From positions 17,750 through 81,749 of the forward strand of contig USCH01000003.1 of assembly GCA_900553175.1 (NCBI GenBank): a stretch of 64,000 bases of DNA, written 5' to 3'. Both the position numbers and the translations under genes were made by a program. The DNA comes from an uncultured Alistipes sp. Lineage in GTDB: Bacteria > Bacteroidota > Bacteroidia > Bacteroidales > Rikenellaceae. The notes under the pieces are model-generated. The model did not search any database, was not told the origin of the DNA, and saw only the letters and a list, made by a program, of their open reading frames with translations. Shown piece by piece: positions 30,371 through 39,145 of this stretch (the stretch's first letter is position 1; each line of letters opens with the position of its first letter).

Positions 30371-31102
30371 CTTTTTTACGCTCCCGGCTTCGTGCCGCCC
30401 GTCCATACGCTCGACGAGGAGGAGTCGCGGCACTGCGTGCGCGTCCTGCGCCTGAAGGAGGGCGACGGGCTCCATCTGACCGACGGCCGGGGCAATCTCT
30501 ATGCCTGCCGGATCGTCCGGGCCGATGCGCGCGGATGCCGGGTCGAGGCGGTGGACGTGCAGCGCGGCTTCGAACCCCTGCCCGCGGCGCTGACGCTTGC
30601 CGTGGCCCCCACCAAGAACGCCGAGCGCTTCGAATGGATGCTCGAAAAGGTCACCGAGGTGGGCGTCTCGCGCATCGTTCCCGTCGAGAGCGAACACAGC
30701 GAGCGCCGCATCTTCAAGGCGGCGCGGGGCGAGAAGGTGATCACCGCGGCCATGAAACAGTCGCTCAAGGCGTGGCGCCCCGTGCTGGAGCCGCTGACGC
30801 CCTTCGACGAGGTGCTGGCCGCTCCGTTCGAGGGCCGGCGTTTCATCGCCCATTGCGCGGCGGCGCGCTCCGCGGCGGGCAAGAGCTATCTGCCTGCGGC
30901 GCTGCGGCCCGGCGAGGCGGCTCTGGTGCTGATCGGCCCCGAGGGCGATTTTTCCGAGGCGGAGATCGACCGGGCGCTGGCCTGCGGATTCGCGGAGATC
31001 ACCCTCGGCAGCCAGCGGCTGCGCACCGAGACGGCCGGCCTCGCGGCGGCGGTGATGGTCTCGGTGGTGAACGGTATGCAACAACACTCATCCATGGAAT
31101 AA
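30365..31102 (+). CDS. rsmE: 16S rRNA m3U1498 methyltransferase RsmE
   Basis: The 245-residue SPOUT-type methyltransferase shows an N-terminal PUA-like domain (SRHCVRVLRLKEGD) and the C-terminal knot with FEWMLEKVTEVGV, LIGPEGDFSEAEI and LGSQRLRTETAGL. It methylates U1498 of 16S rRNA with S-adenosylmethionine. Start ATG 30365 fits the family. Its stop lies 3 bases before the first gene of the Ehr complex, so rRNA modification and the membrane complex are probably transcribed together. Confidence 0.95.
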   Translation: MQLFYAPGFVPPVHTLDEEESRHCVRVLRLKEGDGLHLTDGRGNLYACRIVRADARGCRVEAVDVQRGFEPLPAALTLAVAPTKNAERFEWMLEKVTEVGVSRIVPVESEHSERRIFKAARGEKVITAAMKQSLKAWRPVLEPLTPFDEVLAAPFEGRRFIAHCAAARSAAGKSYLPAALRPGEAALVLIGPEGDFSEAEIDRALACGFAEITLGSQRLRTETAGLAAAVMVSVVNGMQQHSSME

Positions 31103-31105
31103 AAC

Positions 31106-33082
31106 ATGCTTTTCGTCTTCATTTCGATATGGATCGCCACCGTTGCGGCGGCCCTGTTCGCCGTTCCGCTTCGCGCCAAGGTCTGGACGGCCGTCGCGGC
31201 CGTCGGCATCGGCGCCCTCTGCTTTTCGGTTCCGGCCGTCGGCGTGCTGGCCGGCGGGGATGCGCTCGGCTGGAGCACGGCGACCCTTTTCGGCAGCGAA
31301 TACCTGCGCATGGATGCCCTGTCGGCCTTCTTCGTGCTGCTCGTGTCGCTGGGCGGGGTCTCCTCGACGCTCTATTCGCGCGGCTATCTGGCCGGCGAAC
31401 TGGACCGCAAGTCGCCGGCGCACGTCTCGCTGCACTACACGGCGCTCGTGGTGATGTTCTACGCCATGCTGGGCGTGGTGCTCGCCGACGGCGGCTACAC
31501 GTTTCTCTTTTTCTGGGAGCTGATGACCGTGGCCTCGTTCCTGCTCGTGCTTTTCGACGCCGAACGGCGCGAGGTGCGGCGGGCCGCGCTCTCCTACCTC
31601 ATCATGATGCATGTGGGCTTCGTGCTGCTGGTGGTGGGCTTCGTGCTGCTGGATACGCTCGCCGGTTCGGCGTCGTTCGCCTCGCTGCCCGCCGCACTCT
31701 CCTCGGAGAGGGCGCTGCCGCTGTTCCTGGTCTTTCTGGCGGGCTTCGGCATGAAGGCGGGCCTCTTTCCGATGCATGTCTGGCTGCCGGAGGCGCATCC
31801 GGCGGCTCCGTCGCATGTCTCGGCCCTCATGTCGGGCGTGATGATCAAGACGGGCGTCTACGGGCTGTTGCGCGTGGCCGAGGCGCTGCAAGGCGCGCCG
31901 CTGCTGCGCACCGCGGGTTTCGTGCTTCTTTTCGCCGGGATCGTCACGGGGCTGTGGGGCGTGATTCTGGCCGCTTCGCAGAACGACGTGAAGCGGCTGC
32001 TGGCCTATTCGTCGATCGAAAACGTCGGCATCGTCCTGCTCGGCATGGGCGTGGCGCTGCTGGGCGAGGCCGCGGGCAGCAGAACCGTTGCGCTGTGCGG
32101 GCTGACGGGGGCGCTGCTGCATGTGTTCAACCACTCCTGCTTCAAGTCGCTGCTCTTCTACGGCGCCGGCAACATCCTCACGCAGACGCGCACCCTCTCG
32201 CTCGACGCGCTGGGCGGCGTAGCCCGGCACATGCCCCTCACGGCGCTGCTCTTTCTTGTCGGCACGGCGGCCATCTGCGCCCTGCCGCCCCTGAGCGGCT
32301 TCGTGTCGGAAATGGCGATCTATCTGGGCCTTTTCGAGGGGATCGCCGCGGGTTGCGAGCCGCTCGCCGCTGGGGCCGCGACGGTCGCTCTGGCCGTGAT
32401 CGGCGGCATTGCGGTGCTGGCCTTCACCAAACTCTACGGCACGGTGTTCCTCGGCTCGCCGCGCAGCCACGAGGTGGCCGAGGCCGTCGAGGTCGACAAC
32501 TACCGCATCGCGGCCATGGCCCTGCCGCTTGCGGGCATTCTCCTCGTGGGGCTCTTTCCCCGGGCGGCCGTGGACGTCGCGGCCCGTGTGGCCGCCGGAT
32601 TCTTCCGCGGCGGCGTGCCCGCCTGGCAGCTGCCGCCCGTTTTCGCGGCTGTCGGCCGGACGATGTGGCTGCTCATCGGGATCGTCGCCCTGCTGGCGTG
32701 GGGCCGGCATCGCCTGCTGCGCGGCCGCTCCGTCGGACGGGGGCCCACCTGGGGCTGCGGCTTCACGTCGCCGAACGTGCGCATGCAGTATACGGGCGAG
32801 TCGTTCGCCGAGGGTTTGCAGTCGGTCCTGCCGTCGCTCTCCCAGCAGCGCATCGACGGCGGCTGCGTGGCGAAGGGCGAGATCTTCCCGGCCGACCACC
32901 GCTTCGACATCGAGCGCAAGGACCGCATCGACCGCCTCTTCACGGCGTGGTGGGTCGAGCTGCTGCGGCAGATCAACCAGCGCGTCATGCGCCTGCGCAC
33001 GGGCAAGATCAATCACTATCTGCTCTTCGCGCTGGCGTTCCTGGGCCTCGTCTTCGTTTTGTCGGCTTTGAATCTGATCTGA
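31106..33082 (+). CDS. HyfB-like proton-conducting membrane subunit (Ehr complex)
   Basis: The 658-residue protein is of the HyfB/HycC type (NuoL/M antiporter-like family). It has about 15 membrane helices, with LFFWELMTVASFLLVLF, GFGMKAGLFPMHVWLPEAHP and AASQNDVKRLLAYSSIENVG, the last holding the helix Lys and other polar residues of the proton path. A HyfB-type C-terminal extension follows (PTWGCGFTSPNVRMQYTGESF, then a final helix). It should conduct H+ or Na+ in the membrane arm of a complex I-related enzyme. The next gene starts 4 bases later. Confidence 0.9.
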   Translation: MLFVFISIWIATVAAALFAVPLRAKVWTAVAAVGIGALCFSVPAVGVLAGGDALGWSTATLFGSEYLRMDALSAFFVLLVSLGGVSSTLYSRGYLAGELDRKSPAHVSLHYTALVVMFYAMLGVVLADGGYTFLFFWELMTVASFLLVLFDAERREVRRAALSYLIMMHVGFVLLVVGFVLLDTLAGSASFASLPAALSSERALPLFLVFLAGFGMKAGLFPMHVWLPEAHPAAPSHVSALMSGVMIKTGVYGLLRVAEALQGAPLLRTAGFVLLFAGIVTGLWGVILAASQNDVKRLLAYSSIENVGIVLLGMGVALLGEAAGSRTVALCGLTGALLHVFNHSCFKSLLFYGAGNILTQTRTLSLDALGGVARHMPLTALLFLVGTAAICALPPLSGFVSEMAIYLGLFEGIAAGCEPLAAGAATVALAVIGGIAVLAFTKLYGTVFLGSPRSHEVAEAVEVDNYRIAAMALPLAGILLVGLFPRAAVDVAARVAAGFFRGGVPAWQLPPVFAAVGRTMWLLIGIVALLAWGRHRLLRGRSVGRGPTWGCGFTSPNVRMQYTGESFAEGLQSVLPSLSQQRIDGGCVAKGEIFPADHRFDIERKDRIDRLFTAWWVELLRQINQRVMRLRTGKINHYLLFALAFLGLVFVLSALNLI

Positions 33083-33086
33083 TACC

Positions 33087-34004
33087 ATGCTTGCCTTGTT
33101 CAACACCTTGCTGCTGCTTGCGGTGGCCGCCGCCATTCCCGGATTCATCAACCGCATCCGGGCCCGTCTGGCCGGACGCCGGGGCATCCGTTTCCTGCAG
33201 CACCTCTACGACGTGCGGCTGCTCCTGCGCAAGGGCGGCGTCCGCTCCACGACGACGACGGCGCTTTTCCGCACGGCACCGTCGGTCGTGCTGGGCACGT
33301 CGGCCGTCGCCGCGCTGATGGTCCCCGTGGGCGACCTCCCTGCGGTGCTCTCGTTCGAGGGCGACTTCGTTCTGCTGGCCTATCTGCTGGCGCTGGGCCG
33401 TTTCTCCCTCATTCTGGCGGCCATGGACACCGGATCGTCGTTCGAGGGCATGGGGGCCAGCCGCGAGGCGCTCTACGGAGCGCTGGTCGAACCCGCCCTG
33501 ATGCTTTCGTTCGGCACGCTGGCCCTCCTGACCGGGCACACGTCGTTCGCCTCGGTCTTCGCTGCCGGTGCCGCCTGGGAGACCCAGGCGGCCGTCGCGC
33601 TGCTGCTCACGGCCTACGTGCTGGTGAAAATCACCGTCGTCGAGAGCGGCCGCATCCCCGTGGACGATCCCCGCACCCACCTCGAGCTGACGATGATCCA
33701 TGAAGTCATGTGCCTGGATTGCTGTGGTGTCGACCTGGCGGCGATCCGCATCGGAGGCTGGCTCAAGACGGCGGTCTTTTCGGTGCTGGCCGCCGACGTC
33801 TTCGCGGCCGCGGCGGGCTCCCGCTGGTGGATCGCGGCTCCTGCGGCGGTGCTTCTCTGCTCGCTCACGGTGGGCGTGACCGAATCGATCCGGGCCCGCA
33901 ACAAACTCTCGCGCAACACCACCTACATCCTCACCGTCGCGGCTCTGGCGGCCCTGGCTTTCTTCACGGCCTATCTGCTGCGGCTCAACATCCCGCTCGA
34001 ATGA
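33087..34004 (+). CDS. HyfC/NuoH-like membrane subunit (Ehr complex)
   Basis: The 305-residue protein has about eight membrane helices and the NuoH/HyfC signature VESGRIPVDDPRTHLELTMI followed by HEVMCLD. This subunit joins the membrane arm to the soluble arm in complex I and group 4 hydrogenases and forms the quinone or coupling chamber there. The acidic residues in that segment are intact. Its stop overlaps the next start by 4 bases (ATGA). Length is normal for HyfC. Confidence 0.92.
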   Translation: MLALFNTLLLLAVAAAIPGFINRIRARLAGRRGIRFLQHLYDVRLLLRKGGVRSTTTTALFRTAPSVVLGTSAVAALMVPVGDLPAVLSFEGDFVLLAYLLALGRFSLILAAMDTGSSFEGMGASREALYGALVEPALMLSFGTLALLTGHTSFASVFAAGAAWETQAAVALLLTAYVLVKITVVESGRIPVDDPRTHLELTMIHEVMCLDCCGVDLAAIRIGGWLKTAVFSVLAADVFAAAAGSRWWIAAPAAVLLCSLTVGVTESIRARNKLSRNTTYILTVAALAALAFFTAYLLRLNIPLE

Positions 34005-34630
34005 CACTCTCGCTGCTGATTCTCTATGTCGTGACGCTCGTCTACCTGTCGATCACCGAGCGTTTCCGCAACTTCGCCTCGATCGTGGCGCTGCAAGGCT
34101 GGCTGCTGTTCGCCGTCGCCCTGCTGCGCCTGCACGCCATCGCGCCTCTCGAACTGGCGTTCATCGCTCTGGAAACGCTGATCTTCAAGGCGCTGGTCGT
34201 TCCGGCCATCCTCTATGCCGTCATCCGCCGCACGAAGATCAACCGGGTGCGCACGTCGGGTTCGTCGCAGTTCCATTCGCTGCTCCTGTCGCTGGCGGCG
34301 CTCGCCGTGAGCGTGTCGGTCACCTACTACGTGGCCGACGCGTCGGTCGATCCGCTCTTTTTCGGCGTGGCGCTCTATGCGCTGCTGAGCGGGTTGATTC
34401 TCATCGTGCTGCGTTCGCGCCTCTTCGCCCACATGGTGGGATTTCTGGTGATCGAGAACGGCGTGTTCCTCTTTTCGACGGCCATCGGCGTCGAGATGCC
34501 CTTCCTCATCAATTTCGCCATTCTGCTCGACATCCTCATGTCGGTGCTGATGCTGGGCATCTTCTTCACCCGCATCGACGGCGAAATACATGCCGACGAT
34601 GCCGATTCGCTCACCCACGTAAAGGATTGA
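34001..34630 (+). CDS. HyfE-like membrane subunit (Ehr complex)
   Basis: The 209-residue protein has about seven membrane helices and resembles HyfE, which combines a NuoK-like part: LELAFIALETLIFKALVVPAIL in the middle and LVIENGVFLFSTAIG near the end, with helix Glu residues that match NuoK proton-path positions. Start ATG 34001 overlaps the hyfC-like stop. The next gene starts 4 bases after the stop. Role is inferred from the family and operon order. Confidence 0.88.
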   Translation: MTLSLLILYVVTLVYLSITERFRNFASIVALQGWLLFAVALLRLHAIAPLELAFIALETLIFKALVVPAILYAVIRRTKINRVRTSGSSQFHSLLLSLAALAVSVSVTYYVADASVDPLFFGVALYALLSGLILIVLRSRLFAHMVGFLVIENGVFLFSTAIGVEMPFLINFAILLDILMSVLMLGIFFTRIDGEIHADDADSLTHVKD

Positions 34631-34634
34631 CCGC

Positions 34635-36041
34635 ATGATGTTCGCTCTCTATCTGGCACTCTGCGTGCCGACGGCCCTTGCGGCGCTTCTCTGCCGAAGC
34701 CGCCGCACGATGCATCTGGCCGGGTCGTTTTTCTACCTCCTGCAACTCGCGTTCGCCGTCTGGCTGCTGGCCGGCGGCGGTTACGGCTCGGCGTCGGGGC
34801 CCTTTTTCGCCTTCGATGCCGCGGGCACGCTCTTCTATGTGCTGCTCGTCGTCGTCTCGTTCTGGGTCTTCCACCATTCGGAAACCTATCTCGCGGAGTG
34901 CGACCTGCGGCAGACCCGAACCTACTTCGCGCTGCTGCCGCTGCTCACGACGGCCATCGCCGGCGCCTATTTCGCCTCGAATTTGGCCGTGACGTGGATT
35001 TTCCTCGAAGCCACCACGCTCTGCTCGGCGGGCATCATCTACCATCGCCGCACGGCCCAGACGCTCGAGGCGGCGTGGAAATACGTCTTCGTCTGCTCGA
35101 CGGGCATCGCCATGGCCTACCTGGGCATTCTGCTGCTGACGGCCGCCACGCGCAGCGAGTCGCTCTCCTACGAAGCGGTGGCTGCGGTGGCCGCTTCGGG
35201 CAACCCGCTCTACCTCAAGACGGCGTTTCTGCTCATCCTCTGCGGCTACAGCTGCAAGATGGAGCTCTTCCCGCTCTACACCGTGGGCGTCGATGCCAAC
35301 TTCGCCGCTCCGTCGCCCGCCTCGGCGCTCATCTCCACGGGGCTGGTCAATGCGGGCTTCCTGGCTATTTTCCGGGTCTACCGCCTGCTGGCCGCCACCG
35401 AGGTCTTCCCCTGGGTGCGCTCCGTGCTGCTGCTGGTGGGCGTGCTGTCGCTGGCCGTGGGTGCGCTCTTCCTGCGCCGCACCAACAACTACAAACGCTT
35501 CCTCTCCTATTCGACGGTCGAGAACATGGGCATCGCGGCCATCGGTCTGGGGGTGGGAGGTGCCGGAGTATGGGCCGCGGTGTTCCACGTCGTCTGCCAC
35601 ACGTTCGTCAAGAGCAGCCTGTTTCTCCAGCTGGCCGTCGTGCGCCAGGTCTACAACGGCTACCGCATCAACCGTCTGGGCGACTACATCCGCATCAACC
35701 GGGTGGGGGCCGTGGGGCTGCTTGCGGGCATGATCGTCGTGCTGGCCTTTCCTCCCTCGCCGCTTTTCGTCTCGGAGCTGATGATTCTGGGCGAAGCGAT
35801 CGTCGGCGGGAAATGGTGGCTCGTGGCCTGCATGCTGCTGTTGCTCTGCATCGTCATCTACTCGTTCTGCGTGCGCATGCTCCGTCTTTGCTACCAGCCC
35901 AATCAGGATGAACTCCATCCCTCGAAGGCCGACCGGGCCCTGTCGTGGTCGGCTCTCGCGCTGCTGCTTCTGGCCATGCTGCTGGGTCTCTGGCAGCCCG
36001 AGGCGCTGCGCTCCCTCATCGATCAAATCGCCGTGTTATGA
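34635..36041 (+). CDS. HyfF-like proton-conducting membrane subunit (Ehr complex)
   Basis: The 468-residue protein is a second antiporter-like subunit with about 13 helices: WIFLEATTLCSAGIIYH, CGYSCKMELFPLYTVGVDAN, then FLRRTNNYKRFLSYSTVENM with the conserved Lys, and FVKSSLFLQLAVV. It corresponds to HyfF in order and length. Two adjacent ATGs (34635, 34638) are possible starts. The stop overlaps the large-subunit start (ATGA at 36038). With the HyfB-like protein this gives the complex two probable ion channels. Confidence 0.9.
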   Translation: MMFALYLALCVPTALAALLCRSRRTMHLAGSFFYLLQLAFAVWLLAGGGYGSASGPFFAFDAAGTLFYVLLVVVSFWVFHHSETYLAECDLRQTRTYFALLPLLTTAIAGAYFASNLAVTWIFLEATTLCSAGIIYHRRTAQTLEAAWKYVFVCSTGIAMAYLGILLLTAATRSESLSYEAVAAVAASGNPLYLKTAFLLILCGYSCKMELFPLYTVGVDANFAAPSPASALISTGLVNAGFLAIFRVYRLLAATEVFPWVRSVLLLVGVLSLAVGALFLRRTNNYKRFLSYSTVENMGIAAIGLGVGGAGVWAAVFHVVCHTFVKSSLFLQLAVVRQVYNGYRINRLGDYIRINRVGAVGLLAGMIVVLAFPPSPLFVSELMILGEAIVGGKWWLVACMLLLLCIVIYSFCVRMLRLCYQPNQDELHPSKADRALSWSALALLLLAMLLGLWQPEALRSLIDQIAVL

Positions 36042-37567
36042 ACTGGTACGTCACCGACAACACCTCCGCGGCCGTAAGCCTGCGGGAGATACCCGAAGCG
36101 GACTATGCCGCATTCTACGACGACATGGCCGCCCGGCTGGCGGATGTGCGCTATCATGTCGCCCACTACTTCGCCCTGCCGTGGAACGATCGGCTGCGCT
36201 TCTTCTGCCTTTTGCTGGACGACGCCGAAGGGCAGGTGCTGCTCGCTTCGCATTCGCTGGCCTACTACGACGAAACGGCGCTTCCGTCGCTCACGGCGCT
36301 CCATGCGCAGATGCATCCCTTCGAGCGCGACATCGCCGAACGCTACGGCGTGCGGTTCGACGGCATGCCCTGGCCCAAGCCCCTGCGCTTCCCCTTCGAC
36401 CGTTACGACCGCGGCAGTTCGATGGACAACTACCCGTTCTACGCCATGGAGGGCCGTTCTCTCCACGAGGTGAACGTCGGACCGATCCATGCGGGCATCA
36501 TCGAACCCGGGGCGTTCCGCTTCATCTGCAACGGCGAGCGGGTGCTGCACCTCGAAATCGCGCTGGGCTACCAGCACCGGGGCGTCGAACGGCTGTTCGC
36601 CGCAACCGACAACCGGCTGCGGCAGGCATGCCTGGCGGAGTCCGTGGCCGGAGACAGCGCCGTGGCCCACGCCACGGCCTTCGCCGAGGCCGTCGAGAAG
36701 CTCTCTGACCGGGCGCGGCCCGCACAGCTGGAGCGCGAGCGCACCGTGGCGCTCGAACTCGAACGCATGGCCATGCAGATCGCCGACACGGGCGCCCTGT
36801 CGATGGACGTGGGGTACCAGTTGGGGCAGGTGGCCTGCGAGGCGCTGCGTACGATGACCATCAACACCACCCAGGCGTGGTGCGGCAACCGCTTCGGCAA
36901 GGGACTCGTCCGTCCCTGCGGAACCGACCATCCGCTCACGGCCGAAAAGGCCGATATGATCCGCGGCAACGTGCGCGAGATCGCCCGCCGCTACGACGAG
37001 GTGCGTCACGACATCAAGTCGTCGCCTTCGCTGCTGGCGCGCTTCGAACAGTGCGGCATCGTTCCGCGCGAGGAGATGCAGCGCATCGGCGGCGTGGGCC
37101 AGGCGGCCCGGGCGAGCGGTCTGGCGCGCGACATCCGGGCCACGCACCCGTGGGCGTCGTTCGCCAAGTGCCTGCATCACGAAAGCATCGTCAAGAGTCA
37201 GGGCGACGTCATGGCCCGTCTGATGGTCCGCTGCCGCGAGGTGCTTCAGTCGGCCGCCTACGTCGACCGGCTGCTGGAGCTCTATGCGCAGAAACACGCC
37301 GACGGCCCTTCGCCCTGTCCGGCTCCCGACTATTCGGCGCCGCTGGCTGCCTCGTCGCTCTCGTTCGGACTGGTCGAGGGATGGCGCGGCGAGACGTGCC
37401 ATGTGCTGCTCACCGATGCCGGAGGGCGCATCGCCGCCGTCCGCATCAAGGACCCCAGCCTCCACAACTGGCTGGCGCTGGCGCTGGCCGTGCGCGGCGA
37501 GGGCATCTCCGATTTCCCGATCTGCAACAAGAGTTTCAACCTCTCCTATTGCGGACACGACCTCTGA
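36038..37567 (+). CDS. HyfG-like large subunit without the [NiFe] site (Ehr complex)
   Basis: The 509-residue protein fuses a NuoC-like N-terminal part (HAQMHPFERDIAERYGVRF) to a NuoD/hydrogenase-large-subunit part (HLEIALGYQHRGVERL). In a working [NiFe] hydrogenase the next block reads like RVCGICG..H; here it is ESVAGDSAVAH, so both cysteines are gone. The C-terminal DPCxxCxxH motif is also absent; the protein ends NLSYCGHDL. It therefore cannot hold a [NiFe] centre and belongs with the energy-converting hydrogenase related (Ehr) proteins or with NuoD-like proteins. The start overlaps the HyfF-like stop. The last gene of the complex follows after 72 bases. Confidence 0.9.
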   Translation: MNWYVTDNTSAAVSLREIPEADYAAFYDDMAARLADVRYHVAHYFALPWNDRLRFFCLLLDDAEGQVLLASHSLAYYDETALPSLTALHAQMHPFERDIAERYGVRFDGMPWPKPLRFPFDRYDRGSSMDNYPFYAMEGRSLHEVNVGPIHAGIIEPGAFRFICNGERVLHLEIALGYQHRGVERLFAATDNRLRQACLAESVAGDSAVAHATAFAEAVEKLSDRARPAQLERERTVALELERMAMQIADTGALSMDVGYQLGQVACEALRTMTINTTQAWCGNRFGKGLVRPCGTDHPLTAEKADMIRGNVREIARRYDEVRHDIKSSPSLLARFEQCGIVPREEMQRIGGVGQAARASGLARDIRATHPWASFAKCLHHESIVKSQGDVMARLMVRCREVLQSAAYVDRLLELYAQKHADGPSPCPAPDYSAPLAASSLSFGLVEGWRGETCHVLLTDAGGRIAAVRIKDPSLHNWLALALAVRGEGISDFPICNKSFNLSYCGHDL

Positions 37568-37639
37568 CGGAATGAAGAATTGAAAATCGGAAGGCCTCCG
37601 CCCCGCAAAACCGCCTTTTCACCTTTCACCTCACATAAA

Positions 37640-38404
37640 ATGTTTTTCGAGAAAATACGCGTTCTTCTCAGCCACGGCAGGCAGTACATTCCCGATCTGG
37701 ACGCCGTGGAGCTGACCTCCGAGTTCCGGGGGCGGCCCGTGCTGACCGACACGGCCGACCGGGCCGATCTGGAGCGGGCGGCTGCGATCTGTCCGACGGG
37801 CGCCATCACCGCGGAGCCCTTTTCGCTCGACCTGGGCCGCTGCCTCTTCTGCGGCGAGTGCGCGCGGCGGGCTCCGCACAACATCCGCTTCACCAACGAC
37901 TACCGTTTGGGGTCTCCCACGCGCGGAGGGCTCGTCATGCGCCCCGGGCAGGAGCGGGTGGAGTTCGATCCGTCGGCCGTGCGGCCCGAGGTCCGCAGGT
38001 GTTTCGGCCGGGCGCTCCAGCTGCGCGAGGTCTCGGCCGGCGGCGATGCGTCGGTCGAGATGGAGCTGGGCGCCACGGGCAACGTCAACTTCGACTTCGG
38101 CCGCTTCGGCGTGGGCTTCACCGCCTCGCCCCGCCATGCCGACGGAGTGGTCGTTTCGGGTCCCGTTACGGCCAACATGGCCGAAGCGCTCGATATTTGT
38201 TACGATGCCGTGGCGGAGCCGAAGATCGTGGTGGCGTGCGGCACGGACGCCTGCTCGGGCGGCCTGTTCGCCGCGAGCCGGGCCCTCGACCGGAGCTTTT
38301 TCGACCGGCACGGCGTCGATCTCTGGCTGCCGGGCGCCCCGACCCATCCGATGGTCTTCATCGACGGGATCCGCACGCTGCTGGGCCAGAAACAGAGAGG
38401 TTAA
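37640..38404 (+). CDS. Fused ferredoxin/NuoB-like small subunit with lost cluster ligands (Ehr complex)
   Basis: The 254-residue protein joins a HyfH/NuoI-like ferredoxin segment (about residues 45-90) to a HyfI/NuoB-like domain (about 100-254). In the ferredoxin part the first motif is reduced to ICP and the second reads CLFCGECARRAP, leaving exactly the four Cys of one [4Fe-4S] cluster. In the NuoB part RFGVGFTASPRHADGVVVSG is well kept, but the segment before it reads LGATGNVNFD with no cysteine, the later CGTDACSGGLF has Asp where the family Cys is expected, and the family GCPP is GAPT. Proximal-cluster ligands thus appear lost. Start ATG 37640 fits the HyfI-linked family start MFFEKIR; 20 upstream in-frame residues look like spacer. 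Confidence 0.88.
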   Translation: MFFEKIRVLLSHGRQYIPDLDAVELTSEFRGRPVLTDTADRADLERAAAICPTGAITAEPFSLDLGRCLFCGECARRAPHNIRFTNDYRLGSPTRGGLVMRPGQERVEFDPSAVRPEVRRCFGRALQLREVSAGGDASVEMELGATGNVNFDFGRFGVGFTASPRHADGVVVSGPVTANMAEALDICYDAVAEPKIVVACGTDACSGGLFAASRALDRSFFDRHGVDLWLPGAPTHPMVFIDGIRTLLGQKQRG

Positions 38405-38574
38405 GAGTATAGCGACGAAAGGGCTGTGCCGCGGAGAAAGCGGGCCGCAGCCTGCGGCGGGGAAACGACGGCGGTGCGAGCCTCCGCCGGGCGGGGCTCG
38501 CGGCTCGCAACGCCCCCTCCCGGAGCCGGAAACCCCGACGAATGAATGGATTTTTAATTTACGAGAACTCTCCT

Positions 38575-39132
38575 ATGGAACGCCTTACCACGCTGTTCGT
38601 TTCGTTCTTCAAGATCGGACTTTTCACCTTCGGAGGCGGCTATGCGATGATTCCGCTCATCGAGCGCGAGGTGATCGACAACCGGAAGTGGGTGGAGCGG
38701 CGCGATTTCCTGGACCTGCTGACGCTGGCGCAGTCGGTCCCCGGGCCCATGTCGCTCAATACGGCCGTCTTCGTCGGCTACCGCCTGCGCGGGCTCCGCG
38801 GGGCTCTGGCGACGCTGCTGGGGTCGATCCTGCCGTCGTTCGCCATCATGCTCCTCATCGCGCTCTTTTTTGCCGGCGTCCGCCGGAATCCCGTGGTCGA
38901 TGCCGCTTTCCGGGGCATGCGTCCGGCCGTCGTGGCGTTGATCGTCGGCCCGGTGATCTCGCTCTCGCGCGGCATGCGGCGCGAACTCTATGCGGTGGTC
39001 GCCGCTGCCGCTCTGGCTATCTGGGGGCTGGGATGGTCGCCGATCTGGGTGCTCGTGGCCGGAGCTGCGGGCGGAATCCTCTGGGAGGCGGCCGCAGCGG
39101 TGCGGGCGAAGCGCCGCCGGGAGGGGAAATAA
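38575..39132 (+). CDS. Chromate transporter family protein, first half-size subunit
   Basis: The 185-residue protein is a short-chain CHR protein: FKIGLFTFGGGYAMIPLIER near the N-terminus, LAQSVPGPMSLNTAVFVGY in the middle, and FRGMRPAVVALI. Paired half-size CHR proteins form a transporter for chromate or a related anion; natural substrates in anaerobes are unclear. Start ATG 38575 gives the usual N-terminus; an upstream ATG at 38542 lacks support. The partner gene follows after 13 bases. About 170 bases of GC-rich spacer separate it from the Ehr genes. Confidence 0.9.
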   Translation: MERLTTLFVSFFKIGLFTFGGGYAMIPLIEREVIDNRKWVERRDFLDLLTLAQSVPGPMSLNTAVFVGYRLRGLRGALATLLGSILPSFAIMLLIALFFAGVRRNPVVDAAFRGMRPAVVALIVGPVISLSRGMRRELYAVVAAAALAIWGLGWSPIWVLVAGAAGGILWEAAAAVRAKRRREGK

Positions 39133-39145
39133 CTCGAAATCGCGG

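Noticed and set aside
31106..38404. A working hydrogen-producing [NiFe] hydrogenase or formate hydrogenlyase
   Set aside because: The large subunit has no [NiFe] cysteines and no maturation or formate dehydrogenase genes are nearby.
36038..38404. NADH dehydrogenase (complex I) operon
   Set aside because: The order and the HyfB/HyfE/HyfF-type membrane subunits match group 4 hydrogenases; NuoE, F, G, A, J and N are absent.
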